Shown: piece after piece, positions 23,867 to 35,981 of the stretch
How positions within the stretch are numbered: position 1 is the first letter of the stretch
Layout: every line of letters begins with the position of its first letter
Origin: Pinus tabuliformis
Taxonomy: Eukaryota; Streptophyta; Pinopsida; Pinales; Pinaceae
Direction of reading: 5' to 3'
NCBI GenBank assembly: GCA_031772625.1
Contig: CM062819.1
Coordinates: 1,229,493,070 to 1,229,557,069 of the forward strand
DNA: 64,000 bases
Translations under genes and position numbers: made by a program
The notes under the pieces: model-generated
What the model saw: the letters and a program-made list of their open reading frames with translations, nothing else
The model's database searches: none
Told to the model about the DNA's origin: nothing

Positions 23867-25379
23867 GGATCTAGCCCCACTGCAAACTTTTGGTACACCA
23901 TGCATATTTGGAAAAAAGATTGCAAAAGCATGTGAGAGGTAATCATACCTTCACGGAGAGTGTATGGCAGAAATATGGCAGCATAGATAAGACATTCACA
24001 CATGTTGTAGCAACACCATATGATGAGTTCATGAACCTCATGCACATTCGTATCTACAGAATCGGCCTACCTATTGGAAGCATTATGAGATTAGGGGTAG
24101 TTATGCATGGTATGTATTTTTGCATGGATTATTTATTATTCTCTTCATTGCTTTCACTCATTTAATTGTAGAATATTTACATATGATTTCATGAGTGAAA
24201 GGGTGCATTTTTAGCCATAAATATATACTTATTTACTTTGACGATTTGGTTGAAAAGCATATGTATCAATCGTTCTTAAAAGGATTTCATTGATTCAACC
24301 AAGAGTACAGGAAGGAGATACTTTCAGCCATATGTTTCTATATGTTATTTTTGATATTATGTTTGAAATGGCTGATGTACATGCATTTTATTTGGCACAT
24401 TAGTTCAACAACATTTAATATTGGCATGCATCAGAAGAAGACATTGTTTTGGCCATGTAAAGAACTTTTGAGTGCATTGATGTAATATATATGCATAGGG
24501 AGAGAGTATGTGTTGGTGTGCATTGTAATATCTATATTTCTTCAACCATGTATTCTCTCGTGTCTACAAGATCATCCTTGTATCAGTATTGCCATTGAAT
24601 CATGGATGTGTAGTCATGGTATTAGTCATACATGAGGATATTTATGAGGCTTGGTTCAACCATGTGTAATCCTGTGAGTCTTGAGTATTGTGGCAGCCAT
24701 GTATGGACTTTTAGAGTCATGTTACAACCGTCTTTGGGTTGTTAGATGCCAATTATTTCAGCCACATATGGGCTTTTGGTGTCATTGTATCCATGTACTA
24801 ACATGTTCATCTCATGGATCATTGGCTGAGCCATGTTTTAGCCATGGAATCATTTTGGTGTCTAGCTTGCATTTAGGATAATATTGAGAGATTTCTTAGC
24901 CATGTATGGGCTTATTGATGGTATTGTAAAACCATGTTTTATTATTATTGTAGCCTTGTAATACAATTAGAAAGACCTGCATTTCCATTATGTATCATTT
25001 GGCCATGAGGTGTATGATGTCTTGGTTTTGTTGGTGGCCTCCTTCTTTCTTCAAGGAGGCATTTATAGTACCTAATGTTGATATGCAGCAGTATGGAGAA
25101 GATGGTTGTAGCCCCATTACATGTTGAGGGGGAATATGTTCAGTTTGTAATCAACACGATGTTGAGTACTTCAAGGAGAGTACTTATCTCATCCCCTCAC
25201 ATTGTTGGCATTGTTTTTCATTATTGATATTTCCCTTTTCCATTGATTTCAAAGGGGGAGAGAAAATGGAGAAAGTTTGGAGATTAGGTTGAGGTTAAAT
25301 CAATGCAAGTATGGAGATCAAATCAGCCTCATATTTTTGGAGATCAGGTTGAGGTTGACATCAATGCCAAAGTGGGACA
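23867..25379 (+). other. CO1 3' internal region lacking pol; purine tract at end
   Basis: No protease, integrase, RT or RNase H motif in any frame. From 24680 to 24960 there are loose repeats of agccatgtatgggctt followed by ttggtgtcat. The last bases (ccaaagtgggaca, 25367-25379) form the polypurine tract before LTR2. Deletion of pol is inferred. Confidence 0.65.
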
Positions 25380-27024
<1,645 letters not shown>

Positions 27025-27181
27025 TGTTGACACCTAATCCTCTGAGATTGGGTGAATTTGGAATGTGAACAGTCATCAGAAGATGAACTGAGCAGTCACA
27101 TTCTTTGTATATAACAATAGCTACCTAATGAAATAAATTGTATCAGTTTTCTGCCAAACTGGAGTTACTCCTGGCCTGACA
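27025..27181 (+). repeat. CO2 5' LTR
   Basis: 157 bp, TGTTGACACC...CCTGACA. Contains TATATAAC near 27105-27113 as probable TATA box and aatgaaataaattg as a polyadenylation-type stretch. Two mismatches to 40562-40718. Confidence 0.95.
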
Positions 27182-27201
27182 TGGTATCAGAGCCAGCTCC
27201 C
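27182..27201 (+). promoter_or_regulatory. CO2 primer binding site (initiator Met tRNA)
   Basis: TGGTATCAGAGCCAGCTCC directly abuts the LTR end. The first 12 bases match the plant initiator tRNA-Met 3' end exactly. Confidence 0.95.
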
Positions 27202-27632
27202 TGTTTACCCTTTATGTCTTTGTAACTCCTGATCTGCTCCATTTCTCTCTCTATAATTCTATCTGCCATACCTACGTTCTGTCTGCCACACCTGCGCTGC
27301 CCTGACATATTCTATTTATGATTTTTTGCACCCTGTTCATTTGAATGCGCTCAGAATCCAAAACCGTTCCATATTCCTGCGCCACTGGGCTCTGTCCATA
27401 ATTAACGCATCTGTCATGGCCTGTCTTGTGTATCACTGACCGCTCCTCCTTGATTGCTTGGTTAACGCCTGAATGATATACGTTTTCTGCTATTGTGCAT
27501 CCGTTTGTAACAGATTTGTTCTGTCGTAGAGTCAGCAGGGTCATACCTTGTCCTCACTCAATAGCTGTGATCTCGTCTTACCCTCCATCTGTCTGAACGG
27601 TGAATACGAGCTTCTGCACACTCTGCGTACCC

Positions 27633-27827
27633 TCAAACCACCTCCATTTGCTTCAGCTCCATCTCGCCCCGCCGGACCTCCGTCTCCACGCGAAGACGCT
27701 CGGAATCCTTGTATAGTCTCATCTTCGCCTGCTCCAGCTTCACAATGGAATCCGCAAAGGAGCGAATGCTCTCGGCCACTTCACTGCTGGAAGCGTGGTT
27801 GTGAGCATGTTTTAAATGTTGGCCTGT
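27633..27827 (-). pseudogene. Captured host gene fragment, trihelix-factor-like C-terminus
   Basis: The minus strand is open for about 64 codons and reads as an amphipathic charged helix: EVAESIRSFADSIVKLEQ, KMRLYKDSERLRVE, RRGEMELKQMEVV, then stop at 27633-27635. The pattern (acidic start, ESIRSFADSIVKLE, then a Met/Arg/Glu-rich helix) matches my memory of the C-terminal coiled coil of plant trihelix transcription factors of the SIP1/ASIL group. GC content and codon use differ from the element. It lies antisense in the CO2 leader, so it is best read as transduced host sequence. The assignment is inference; another coiled-coil host gene is possible. Confidence 0.45.
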
Positions 27828-28037
27828 TCATTCATATCTATAAACAGAGCGTGATGGTCTCTGTCCCATATATCGATTGGTATATTTATTTGAACAGCGC
27901 ATTTAAATCGAGGGATAGAAAGCGTGAAAACATCAAGCTGTCGTACCAATCACTTGCTCGCTGAGCAACTGGAACTGGGCAGCCCAATTCTTGGCTCATG
28001 TACAGTAGCTGCTCCATCATCCCGCAATCAAGAATGT

Positions 28038-28095
28038 TGCCTGCGTGTAAATGCGTGTGAAAAGTTGTGCCTGCGTAAATGCGTGTGAAAAGTTG
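28038..28095. repeat. Tandem duplication in CO2 leader
   Basis: Two units of 30 and 28 bp, each tgcctgcgt(gt)aaatgcgtgtg then aaaagttg. Confidence 0.9.
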
Positions 28096-28410
28096 TTTTT
28101 TCATTGTGATTTTTTCTGCCAAGGGCGACATGCTTCTGCCACTGCAAAAGAAAATTTTCGAATAATGATGTGCTGATCGATTGGTTTCAGTCTTTTCCGA
28201 ATGAAATACTCTTCAAACTCTTTGAACATAGATTTTATCATTTAATGGCAGCAATTAGTCAAGAAAACAGAGCTCCCGCCTGTCATCCTTTCTTGTGAAA
28301 TCTGGAGAGAATGTCTGCACTTTAACACTGCCATATTTTTATTACTGGTCTAGAGAATCAAAGGGATTTATGGTGATTTTTTTTAGTCTTTTCAGTGAAC
28401 TTTGAAATTG

Positions 28411-28486
28411 TAATACCGTTGCTGCTCCAACTTTGTAGAGCTCACGGTTAATACCATTGCTGCTCCAACTTTGTAGAGCTCACGGT
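28411..28486. repeat. 38 bp tandem duplication in CO2 leader
   Basis: Units 28411-28448 and 28449-28486 differ at one base (taataccgttgctg / taataccattgctg). It ends about 95 bp before the gag ATG. Confidence 0.95.
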
Positions 28487-28582
28487 GAATGATTGATTAT
28501 TTTTAAACAACCAAAGTTATTTCCCACAGAAATTTTTTGAGTACAATTTCACTGTATATCAGCAGAAGTATTTTTTTACAGA

Positions 28583-29224
28583 ATGCATTCAATCATCTCT
28601 ATGGTAGGAATAGTTCTCACTAGCAAGGAGAACTATCCTGAATGGTCCCGAATGATAAAACACACCCTCATCTTCAATGAGTTGTGGAAAGGAGTGTGTG
28701 TCGGAGAAGCAGACAATGACCCAGTGCAGCCTACATCAGACAAAGAGCTCGTCATTTGGGAAAACAAGAACAACAAAGCCTATGCATTAATCGCAGCATC
28801 TTTAGATGAAGAGGTGAGTCGCCATATTTCATCATATTCAACTGCCTTTGAAGCTTTACAAAAGCTGAAAGAACTCTATGACTCACATTCTGCACTTGAA
28901 GTTGTTCAGCTCATGATTAAACTCTTCACTCTTGAACTGAAAAATAATGATCCTCTTGCTCTTGCATCTAAAGTAAAGTCTATAATGCATGATATCAAAT
29001 CCACTAAGGTTGAGCTGGATATCCCTCTTATTGCTTTTCTCAAGGCACTCTATCCTACCTACTCCAATTATCTTAAGTCTTTACAAGCAAATGGAAATCT
29101 TAAAGATATAACCTTTGACTCTCTTGTGAAAAAGTTTGCTGAAAGAGAGAAAGCCTTTGGAAAGAAGACAACCCCTGAATCTTCTGAAGAGACTGTGTGC
29201 CTTGCTCATAAAGAAAAGCATCCT
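28583..29224 (+). pseudogene. CO2 gag, N-terminal part, split by TA1
   Basis: Intact open frame from ATG 28583 for 214 codons until TA1 enters. Copia gag by sequence: ENYPEWSRMIKHTLIF, YALIAASLDEEVSRHISS, AFEALQKLKELYDSHS, LKNNDPLALASKVKSIMHD and the REKAFGKK end of the UBN2-like domain. It forms the particle shell. The frame runs for 13 codons into the TA1 LTR before a stop at 29261. The rest of gag resumes at 37031. Confidence 0.9.
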
Positions 29225-30268
29225 TGTTATAGACATTTTTGTGCCTTACAACTCCAAGCATGAAATGTCCATAAAACAAGGGCTCCTAAGTCCCTAAAAG
29301 TGTTGTTCTAACCCCTAAAGGAACAAGGTCAACAGATTACACCTTCTCCCAGAAGTTCTCCACCAGAAACTGCTCAGAATAAGTCAAAACAGGATCATTT
29401 CAGCTGCTCCACTGGCTGGGTGCGTTGCATTGCACCTAAATACACTGGCTAGGTGCGTTGCAATGCACCTAAATACACTGTGAGGGTGCGTTGGGAGAGA
29501 AATGACAAATGGCAGTGTCATTCCGCGAAGTGGAGAGACAATGGAAGCTTCCAGAATCTTCTCCTGTGACACTTGCCTCACTGAATTCGACCAAGGATGA
29601 GTAAGAGGCCTTCAGTCTCCAAGTGGAAGCAAGAACTGACAGAGAGAAGACACTAATCAAATCACAGGCTAACTCATCCTCCTTACACATATCTATATAT
29701 GGATCCCTCATCCTAGAGATCCAGGGGCTTGGAATTTTGCATATTGTAAGGAACTGCTGTTGGTTTTTGAGACAAACATCAGAGTATTGGGTGATCTATG
29801 CTTTGTTTGAGGTGAAGAGGGGTTTCTTTACTGGGAGGTTGATGCTGGGTCAGGAACCACCGTTTGTAACTCTTCCTGGATCTTTTCTTGTTTATCAATA
29901 AAAACTATTTGAGTTTTCCTCCATGCTTTTGTATCATTGATGCTTGTTACATTTGTATGGTTAACTTAAATCTGATCCTAAGTTGTTTATGAATATAGAT
30001 CCATGTCTTTGTATAGTGTTCTTCTTCTGTGATCTTACAGGTACTTTGTGAAGCCGAGCAAGTAAGGGAGCAGGTAGCTGGAGACTATCAAAGAAGAGAG
30101 GGATTGGATCAAAGGATTAGCGCAAGACACAGGTTGGTCCTTTCTATTCCTCTCTATCTATAGTTCATAAAGGAAATACAAAAGTAGTTTTTCTCTGTTT
30201 ATTTCTAAGGTAACTATCACACCTTAGTGGGATAGAGCAGTTCTAAATAGACACTTTTCCCTGTAACA
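29225..30268 (+). repeat. TA1 5' LTR
   Basis: 1044 bp. Contains a 33 bp tandem repeat (29411-29443, 29444-29476, then a partial unit) with the near-palindrome gtgcgttgcattgcac, a TATA-like ctatatatgg near 29693-29702 and an aataaa at 29898-29903, fitting promoter and polyadenylation positions. Confidence 0.95.
29411..29492. repeat. 33 bp tandem repeat in TA1 LTR (also 36168-36249)
   Basis: Units begin actggctgggtgcgttgc and actggctaggtgcgttgc; a third partial unit starts actgtgagggtgcgtt. The same array is at 36168-36249 in the other LTR. Confidence 0.93.
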
Positions 30269-30270
30269 AA

Positions 30271-30288
30271 ATGGCGACTCCGCTGGGG
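30271..30288 (+). promoter_or_regulatory. TA1 primer binding site (Arg-tRNA type)
   Basis: tggcgactccgctgggga starts two bases after the LTR end. From memory this is the primer site of plant Tat/Ogre elements, complementary to a tRNA-Arg 3' end. Not checked against a tRNA set. Confidence 0.75.
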
Positions 30289-31989
30289 AAAATGTCTAAT
30301 TAGTTTGTTTGTGTATCTCTTTGTTGTTTGTTTCATAAACTTATAAGTAGCATTCGAACTGAATTTCCCATAACAAATGCAAAGTAGACATCTGCTACTT
30401 CAATCCATTCACTGGATATGTTTATGATTTGAACAGCTGATTCACAAACTATCTGATTGCCCTTGTGATAGCTCTTAGATCCTCCTTAGATCTACCCCTG
30501 ATTGTTGAGTTACTAATTGCTTTTACTTGGCCAAAAACCAAAGACTGAACTGCAAACTATGACTCGGAACCCGGACAGATTCTCGTTTCTGGCCCAGCGT
30601 AGGTACTGTTAAGAGATCCTGAATTTCAGCGCACTTCCCGAAAGGGAAACCTGTGCTGCATTTCAGTTTCTCTGTGTTACAGGTGCGCTGATCAGACTAG
30701 CCCTGTGCAGTTGTGGTTCTTGTGTTTCATTCTTTCCAGTTCTGTCTCTGAATTTTGCTGCCTGTGATCAGTATATGTCTGTTTAAAACCCCTTTTCCTT
30801 GTTGTTATTCCACCTCCTTTGTACAAAAGAACTGTAGATGTTTTTGTGTGTTTGTTGAGTCGTTTACAATTTTCCATTGCAAAAGTAGAATAGTCGTACT
30901 GTCGTCCTTTGATTTGGATCTGTCGCAAGTGTCGATTTCGATCATAGGAGAAAGTTTGATTGCTGTTGATGGTCGATTATACTGTTACTATTGCCTTTGG
31001 TTTGAATTTGTGATTTTCTAGTGTCAAGAACAAGTGTTCATTTCAAAATCGCTAGGTGTCATAATCATCTCTGTTTTTGATTTCGAAAAAGAGCTTGTTT
31101 ATATTTGTTGCTTGAAAAGAAATTCAAATTTGTACATCAACTTTCTTTTTAGCATCAATACTAAGAAAGTCGAAAACAAATACATGCATGTGCATTTGCA
31201 TATAGACAGTCTGTTTGGCTTGATTTAGGAAAGTGCATTTACGGTGTGCTCTTTTCTCTTTGTGAAAAGATTGTGTCTTTCTTTTCCTCTAGTAGCTAGG
31301 ATTTTCATTGCACAAAAGAGATAAAAGTTTGTTTATCATCTTTAGATTGCATTTTAGGAATTACATCTACATCTCGTGGTGAACCCAAAAGGCAAACTTC
31401 ATAAGCAAGATCAACTTAAAATAAATTCAATGAATCTAACAACGCTTTGGAACTTAACGCACAACATTTAGAGGTCTAGGCTAGAGACATATTCCGGCGT
31501 CGTAAAGCCTGGTAACTATTGTCCTCACTGATGGTTGGGTGATTCCTCCACTTTGAGACGATAAGTGCCAGTACGGACTTGTGCTCCCATGTGCCATCGA
31601 GTATATTTTGGGAGACCCCTATAGGCTTAAATCCTTTATCCTTAGGAAGCCGTGTCTGCCGCCCTATTGATCGCAATGCACTGAACACAGCATTCGGGAA
31701 GATTGACTGCCGTACCGTAAAAAGTATTCTACAGTTTTGCGATTGGTTTGGTACTCCCTCTACCTAGATCTCCAGAGTAGTCCCTTTCGTTCCTTTTCAG
31801 ACTCCTTAACGGAAAAGGTCCATCTGAGCACTTGTCACTTCAGGCTCATTAAAAATCGAAGGAGACTAGAGTTATCTTTTATTTTTTCTCGACTCTTAAA
31901 AACTGAAAAAACAAGTTGTGTCAAAGCGTCTAAAATTTATTTTAAACGGAATATTCTACCCTTTCCTACGTTGATCTTGGGTTGAGAAA
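30289..31989 (+). other. TA1 leader, non-coding
   Basis: 1.7 kb between primer site and ORF. The first 1.1 kb is T-rich with many short upstream ATGs; 31440-31800 changes character, being more GC-balanced with no long frame. Introns in this region are known for Tat/Ogre elements, but I cannot place splice sites with confidence. Short open frames seem to be chance. Confidence 0.6.
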
Positions 31990-33558
31990 ATGGAGTCTAC
32001 CAACCAAGGAATTCCCCTTGGAGGAAATCCCAGTCCCTTCTCCTCTTGGGGAGATGTTGGTGCGCCCCATATGGCCACATTGTCGCTTCCAGGACTGACA
32101 ATTGGTTTGCCTATATGGCTCTTCTCAACCTCTGTCGTTCAGAACACCACTATTCCTGAACAATCGAATCAGCAATTAGACGAATCCAGAGTTACCCACC
32201 AACCTTCTACTTCCTCTAATTCTTCCTCTCCTCCTTCCTCTTTGCTTTTCGGGGCTGGTAAAGCCGAAAGTCAAGTTCCTAAGGAGAAGAAGGAAAAGAA
32301 GAAGAAAGAGAAGAAGAAGAAGGAGCCAAAGGCGAACGGGGGCAAACGAGTGTCGTCTAACAAAAATCCACACACTGCACCGACCAGGCCTAAATCGCCA
32401 TGTGTCATTTGCAAAGGAGACCACTTTCACAGAGATTGTCCTTGCATCCCTCGGATCTTAAGGGACTGGTCTCCTCGTTTGCACAACCCAGTGTCGTCAA
32501 CCTCTGATGATCATGTTGAAAGCACACCGTCGACTAGTGAATGTGAAGCCCCAGGACAAAAAGGAAAATATAGATTTCCTTGTAAACTGTGTGAAGGCGA
32601 TCATGCCGTTCACCGTTGTCCCTTCTTAGACGAAGCTAAAAGAGTTTTGGATGATCGTCCGGTTTCACCGTTACGACTTCCTCCTGGATATAAAAAACTC
32701 TTGCCGAGTCCGTCACTAGTCGAAAATCCGGCTGACCCGCTCAGGTGGTCGGTCGAAGCATCTATCATTGAAGATGAACCATCTGAATCCATACCAGACA
32801 AAAGTCAAAAGGTCGAGGCGGCAGTTGACCCGGTCTTGCCTTCAGAAGTTCCATCTTCAGATGATACAATCACTGAAGAGAACAAGGATGACACCGTCCA
32901 AATTCTTTTCATAAGCACAGACTCCAATGAACATGGAGGAAATTTACCCATTCCTTTATCGCAGGAAGGAAGTTCGTCAGAGTCATACCCAGCCGTCTAT
33001 TCGGTCCCACCTCCAAGCAACCTAGTTGTCTCCTTCGACTGGAATCAACTAGGCAGACCCCGTTTACCAGCTAGTGTACCATTCCGAATTATTGTTCAAA
33101 TATATAGAATGGTTATGGCTGGTACCATCATAAATGAGGGGGCTTCTGTGAGTATCCTTTCCTCAACTGCTTGGAAAGCGCTTGGTTCGCCACCGCTTTT
33201 GCCTGAGATGAGAAATCTGACAGGCTTTGATAAAGGAACCAGTCGACCGTTAGGGATCCTTCCCGATGCACCCATAACATTGAGAGGGAAAACCGTTCAC
33301 ATGAATGTAATGGTAGTTCAAGGACCCCTGGATTACAATCTACTCCTTGGACGAGACTATATTTATTGCATGGGAGCAATTGTCTCCTCACTCTTTAGAG
33401 TAATGTGTTTTCCGCACGAAGGAAGAGTGGTCAAGCTCGTGGACCAGCTTTCATTCCCTGGATCATACATAGCAAATAGTCATATACCATCCCTGAATGG
33501 TCTTTTCATGCAAGAAATGTCTCAATCTCCAGTCCGTCCTCCCGATGAGCGCGAGTGA
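31990..33558 (+). CDS. TA1 ORF: two zinc knuckles plus retropepsin-like domain
   Basis: Intact 522-codon frame from ATG 31990 to TGA. Residues 1-90 Ser/Pro-rich; 98-120 Lys-rich basic tract; zinc knuckles C138-C141-H145-C150 (CVICKGDHFHRDC) and C198-C201-H205-C210 (CKLCEGDHAVHRC), both C-x2-C-x3-H-x4-C; 211-350 acidic linker; 366-475 a retroviral-type aspartic protease fold with a second signature LLLGRDYIYCMGA. The active-site triad expected as DEGAS reads NEGAS at 382-385, so cleavage is probably lost. Knuckles bind nucleic acid, in retroelements the packaged RNA. No capsid domain precedes it and no RT follows. Could be a gag-PR remnant kept for RNA binding. Only long intact ORF in the window. 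Confidence 0.85.
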   Translation: MESTNQGIPLGGNPSPFSSWGDVGAPHMATLSLPGLTIGLPIWLFSTSVVQNTTIPEQSNQQLDESRVTHQPSTSSNSSSPPSSLLFGAGKAESQVPKEKKEKKKKEKKKKEPKANGGKRVSSNKNPHTAPTRPKSPCVICKGDHFHRDCPCIPRILRDWSPRLHNPVSSTSDDHVESTPSTSECEAPGQKGKYRFPCKLCEGDHAVHRCPFLDEAKRVLDDRPVSPLRLPPGYKKLLPSPSLVENPADPLRWSVEASIIEDEPSESIPDKSQKVEAAVDPVLPSEVPSSDDTITEENKDDTVQILFISTDSNEHGGNLPIPLSQEGSSSESYPAVYSVPPPSNLVVSFDWNQLGRPRLPASVPFRIIVQIYRMVMAGTIINEGASVSILSSTAWKALGSPPLLPEMRNLTGFDKGTSRPLGILPDAPITLRGKTVHMNVMVVQGPLDYNLLLGRDYIYCMGAIVSSLFRVMCFPHEGRVVKLVDQLSFPGSYIANSHIPSLNGLFMQEMSQSPVRPPDERE

Positions 33559-35966
33559 TTCGGAGGGATATGACTGAAACCCAGGGGGCATGCACCCTGG
33601 TCTGCTTCGGCAGGAAAACTTCGGGTATAGGGTAGGTTTCCGCGGGAGAATATGACTAGTCTGTACCCCGTCCGTGATTGGAAGAGGGGGTTATTCTAGA
33701 ACAAGATTCTCTTGTCAAAGTTATGTGAGTTGACGAGCGCCGCCACTCACATTTGTTTATCTCGGTAGACATCGCCGAAGAAGTGTTTTGTTTGTGCTGT
33801 GAATAGAACAATCTTTGGGTAACCTATAAGAGGTAGGCCTCTCTCAGTAAAACAAATGTTTTATCGGAAAGAAGTACGGGTAACCTTGAAACTCTATTTT
33901 ATACCTGGGGGCATGCAAACCTTTTGGAGTGCAAGCAAAGAGTGATCATTTATCTGTTTTTTGGATTGGTCGTTTCCTAACTTGCATAAAGAAAGGATGT
34001 GGGGCAAAACTCTAAAAATTGTCATTTTATATAAGACATTCTTACCACACGACTGGATTGATCGAGCAGTTTTAGCACATAGTTCAAGCTCGTTAAAAAA
34101 TAAACACAAGACATGAGCAAATGTTTCCACCCGCATTTAAGCTCGTCAAAAAATGAACTATTCCCCAGTAAATAACCACCGTGAATGTAGTACTTTAGCC
34201 ATTAAAGCCTTGGTCGTGTTTGCACCGTCACCTCCACTTTTTCATTGGCCGATCATTCACCTCCATTTGATTGTTTACCCATTTTGAGGAACAGCTGCGA
34301 AGAGTGATTTCATTAGCCATCCTTGTGACACTGTCGTGATTGGAAAATTCCAAACCTTACCTGGAATCAGCTGCTACCCATTTTATCATTCGTTCCTCAA
34401 AAGACAAGTCTCCTTTAAGCTCTTTTCAACTGACTCGTAAAATATGAAAAGATTGCCGAGTCCTTGGCCTTCCAGCCCGTTAAAGGGACAGGAAGTGTTA
34501 TCCCTCCTCTAGGTTTTAATCTTTTTGGACCTGAGGGATTATTACACAAAAAGATCGAGCGCTTGTTTTGTTTGGCTCGTTAAAACTATCGAAAATTCAT
34601 CCCTTCTGTATTGTTTTATACTTTTTCAGACTTAAGGGATTAGATGACGAAAAAGGAATTTTTGGAGTTGCCTTTACGTACCTTTTTAGACTCTCTAAAA
34701 TTGAAAAGGACCGAGTTATCTTTGTCGTTAAATGCATAAAAAGATTAATAGCGACAAACTTGTCTTTAGACGAGAACGAGTTTCACTATCGCTAGGCTCG
34801 TTAAAACATAGCGATGGGTTTGCCCGAAGGGCAAATTATAGAACAAGCATATGTTATCCTCCTCAAGCTTGACAAAAATAAAGAGGTACTAGTCACCAAT
34901 GACTGGGGAAAAATTGGGAAGAAAACTCAAAGAATCTTTATTGGTAGCAAGTCGCTCTTGAACATGACACTTCCACTCCGTGTCCGAGTCGGGTTGGGTT
35001 GTTTCATTCACCGATCACATTGCCATGGTCACACCATACCATCCACATTTGGGGTTAATGCTACCAATCCATCACATCAGTGTCGCCGACATGTTCAAGA
35101 GAAGTCATCCAGAGAAGCCACCTGTGTCTCACCCACTACCATACATTATACTCCATTCTTTCATGACCGCCACCCTAAACCATATATCATCTGATCGTTT
35201 TCACCTCCATCAAAATCATTTGCTCCGTTCCGTGTCATTGATGTGGGATTCATTAAGGCCCTCCTGTGATGGATCACTTCTTGTTGACATCAGCTCATTA
35301 TCCAAGAAGTTGATCTAGGAACACCCCATTCAGTACTTTGAAGCTTGCACGCCTTAATGGCAAGTTTCTCACTTCGGGCGACAGGTTTACATCAATGGCC
35401 TTCGACCGAAAGAATTTGCGTGGTGTTCGATGCCAAGTCCTTTATTCACACCACGTGGATTGTACTGCAGTACCTTGAGGATGATTATCATTATCGGTGA
35501 TTCCTCTCACGCTTGTTAAAAGTTTACATCATTGACTGGTAATCAAGCGATGTCTTTCCATGTTCGACTTCAGAACATCTCTCACATGGATCGACTTGTA
35601 CTTCGAGTGAAGATCGAACGAGATTGAAGACCCTGGATCTAGTTTCATCCATCCGGGCTGCGATATATATTCAGAGAAATAAAGACATCAAATGTACAGC
35701 ATTACAGCACAGATAATCATCCTACCAAAAGGATGATGACTCTATCAGAATCATCAGTATACACTTAGACGATTGTCTGTCCTATGTACATAAAAATGAA
35801 TTTATAAAGCTGAGCATGGGAATGCCCGCCTCAGCTAGATCATGAAAATAGTATGAAGATAATGTGTTGTATTGTATCTTATTACAGGTCTCCTCCCAGC
35901 ATTGAAAGAACTTCGGATCCTCATAATAAAGCATTTCACCCGACACCAAAAGGTTAACGGCCTCAT
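33559..35966 (+). other. TA1 3' internal region, non-coding, with dispersed ctcgttaaaa motif
   Basis: 2.4 kb with no retroelement domain. A short motif ctcgttaaaa or variant recurs at about 34087, 34143, 34433, 34477, 34577, 34799 and 35509 (also 31847 before the ORF), usually after gg, aa or gc. Two copies of gggggcatgca lie at 33584 and 33907, the first inside a near-perfect 20 bp palindrome (33581-33600). Short frames at 34568-35318 show no family. Confidence 0.6.
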
Positions 35967-35981
35967 ACTTTAGGGGGAAAC
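35967..35981 (+). promoter_or_regulatory. TA1 polypurine tract
   Basis: ctttagggggaaac directly before the 3' LTR at 35982. Confidence 0.85.

Larger units (their letters stand above)
27202..28582 (+). other. CO2 long leader with captured and duplicated sequence
   Basis: 1.4 kb from primer site to gag ATG, long for a copia element. It is more GC-rich than its surroundings around 27600-27800 and contains an antisense protein fragment (27633-27827), plus two tandem duplications (28038-28095 and 28411-28486). An open frame at 27548-27964 on the plus strand is probably the shadow of the antisense fragment. Confidence 0.7.

Noticed and set aside
27548..27964. 138-codon plus-strand frame in the CO2 leader
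   Set aside because: It overlaps the antisense fragment with the better protein-like pattern, and its residues show no domain. Treated as a shadow.
32176..33391. Minus-strand frames opposite the TA1 ORF
   Set aside because: Shadows of the intact plus-strand ORF.
34568..35318. Overlapping 75-126-codon frames in the TA1 3' region
   Set aside because: No domain, no compositional coding signal, and they cross the dispersed repeat motif.
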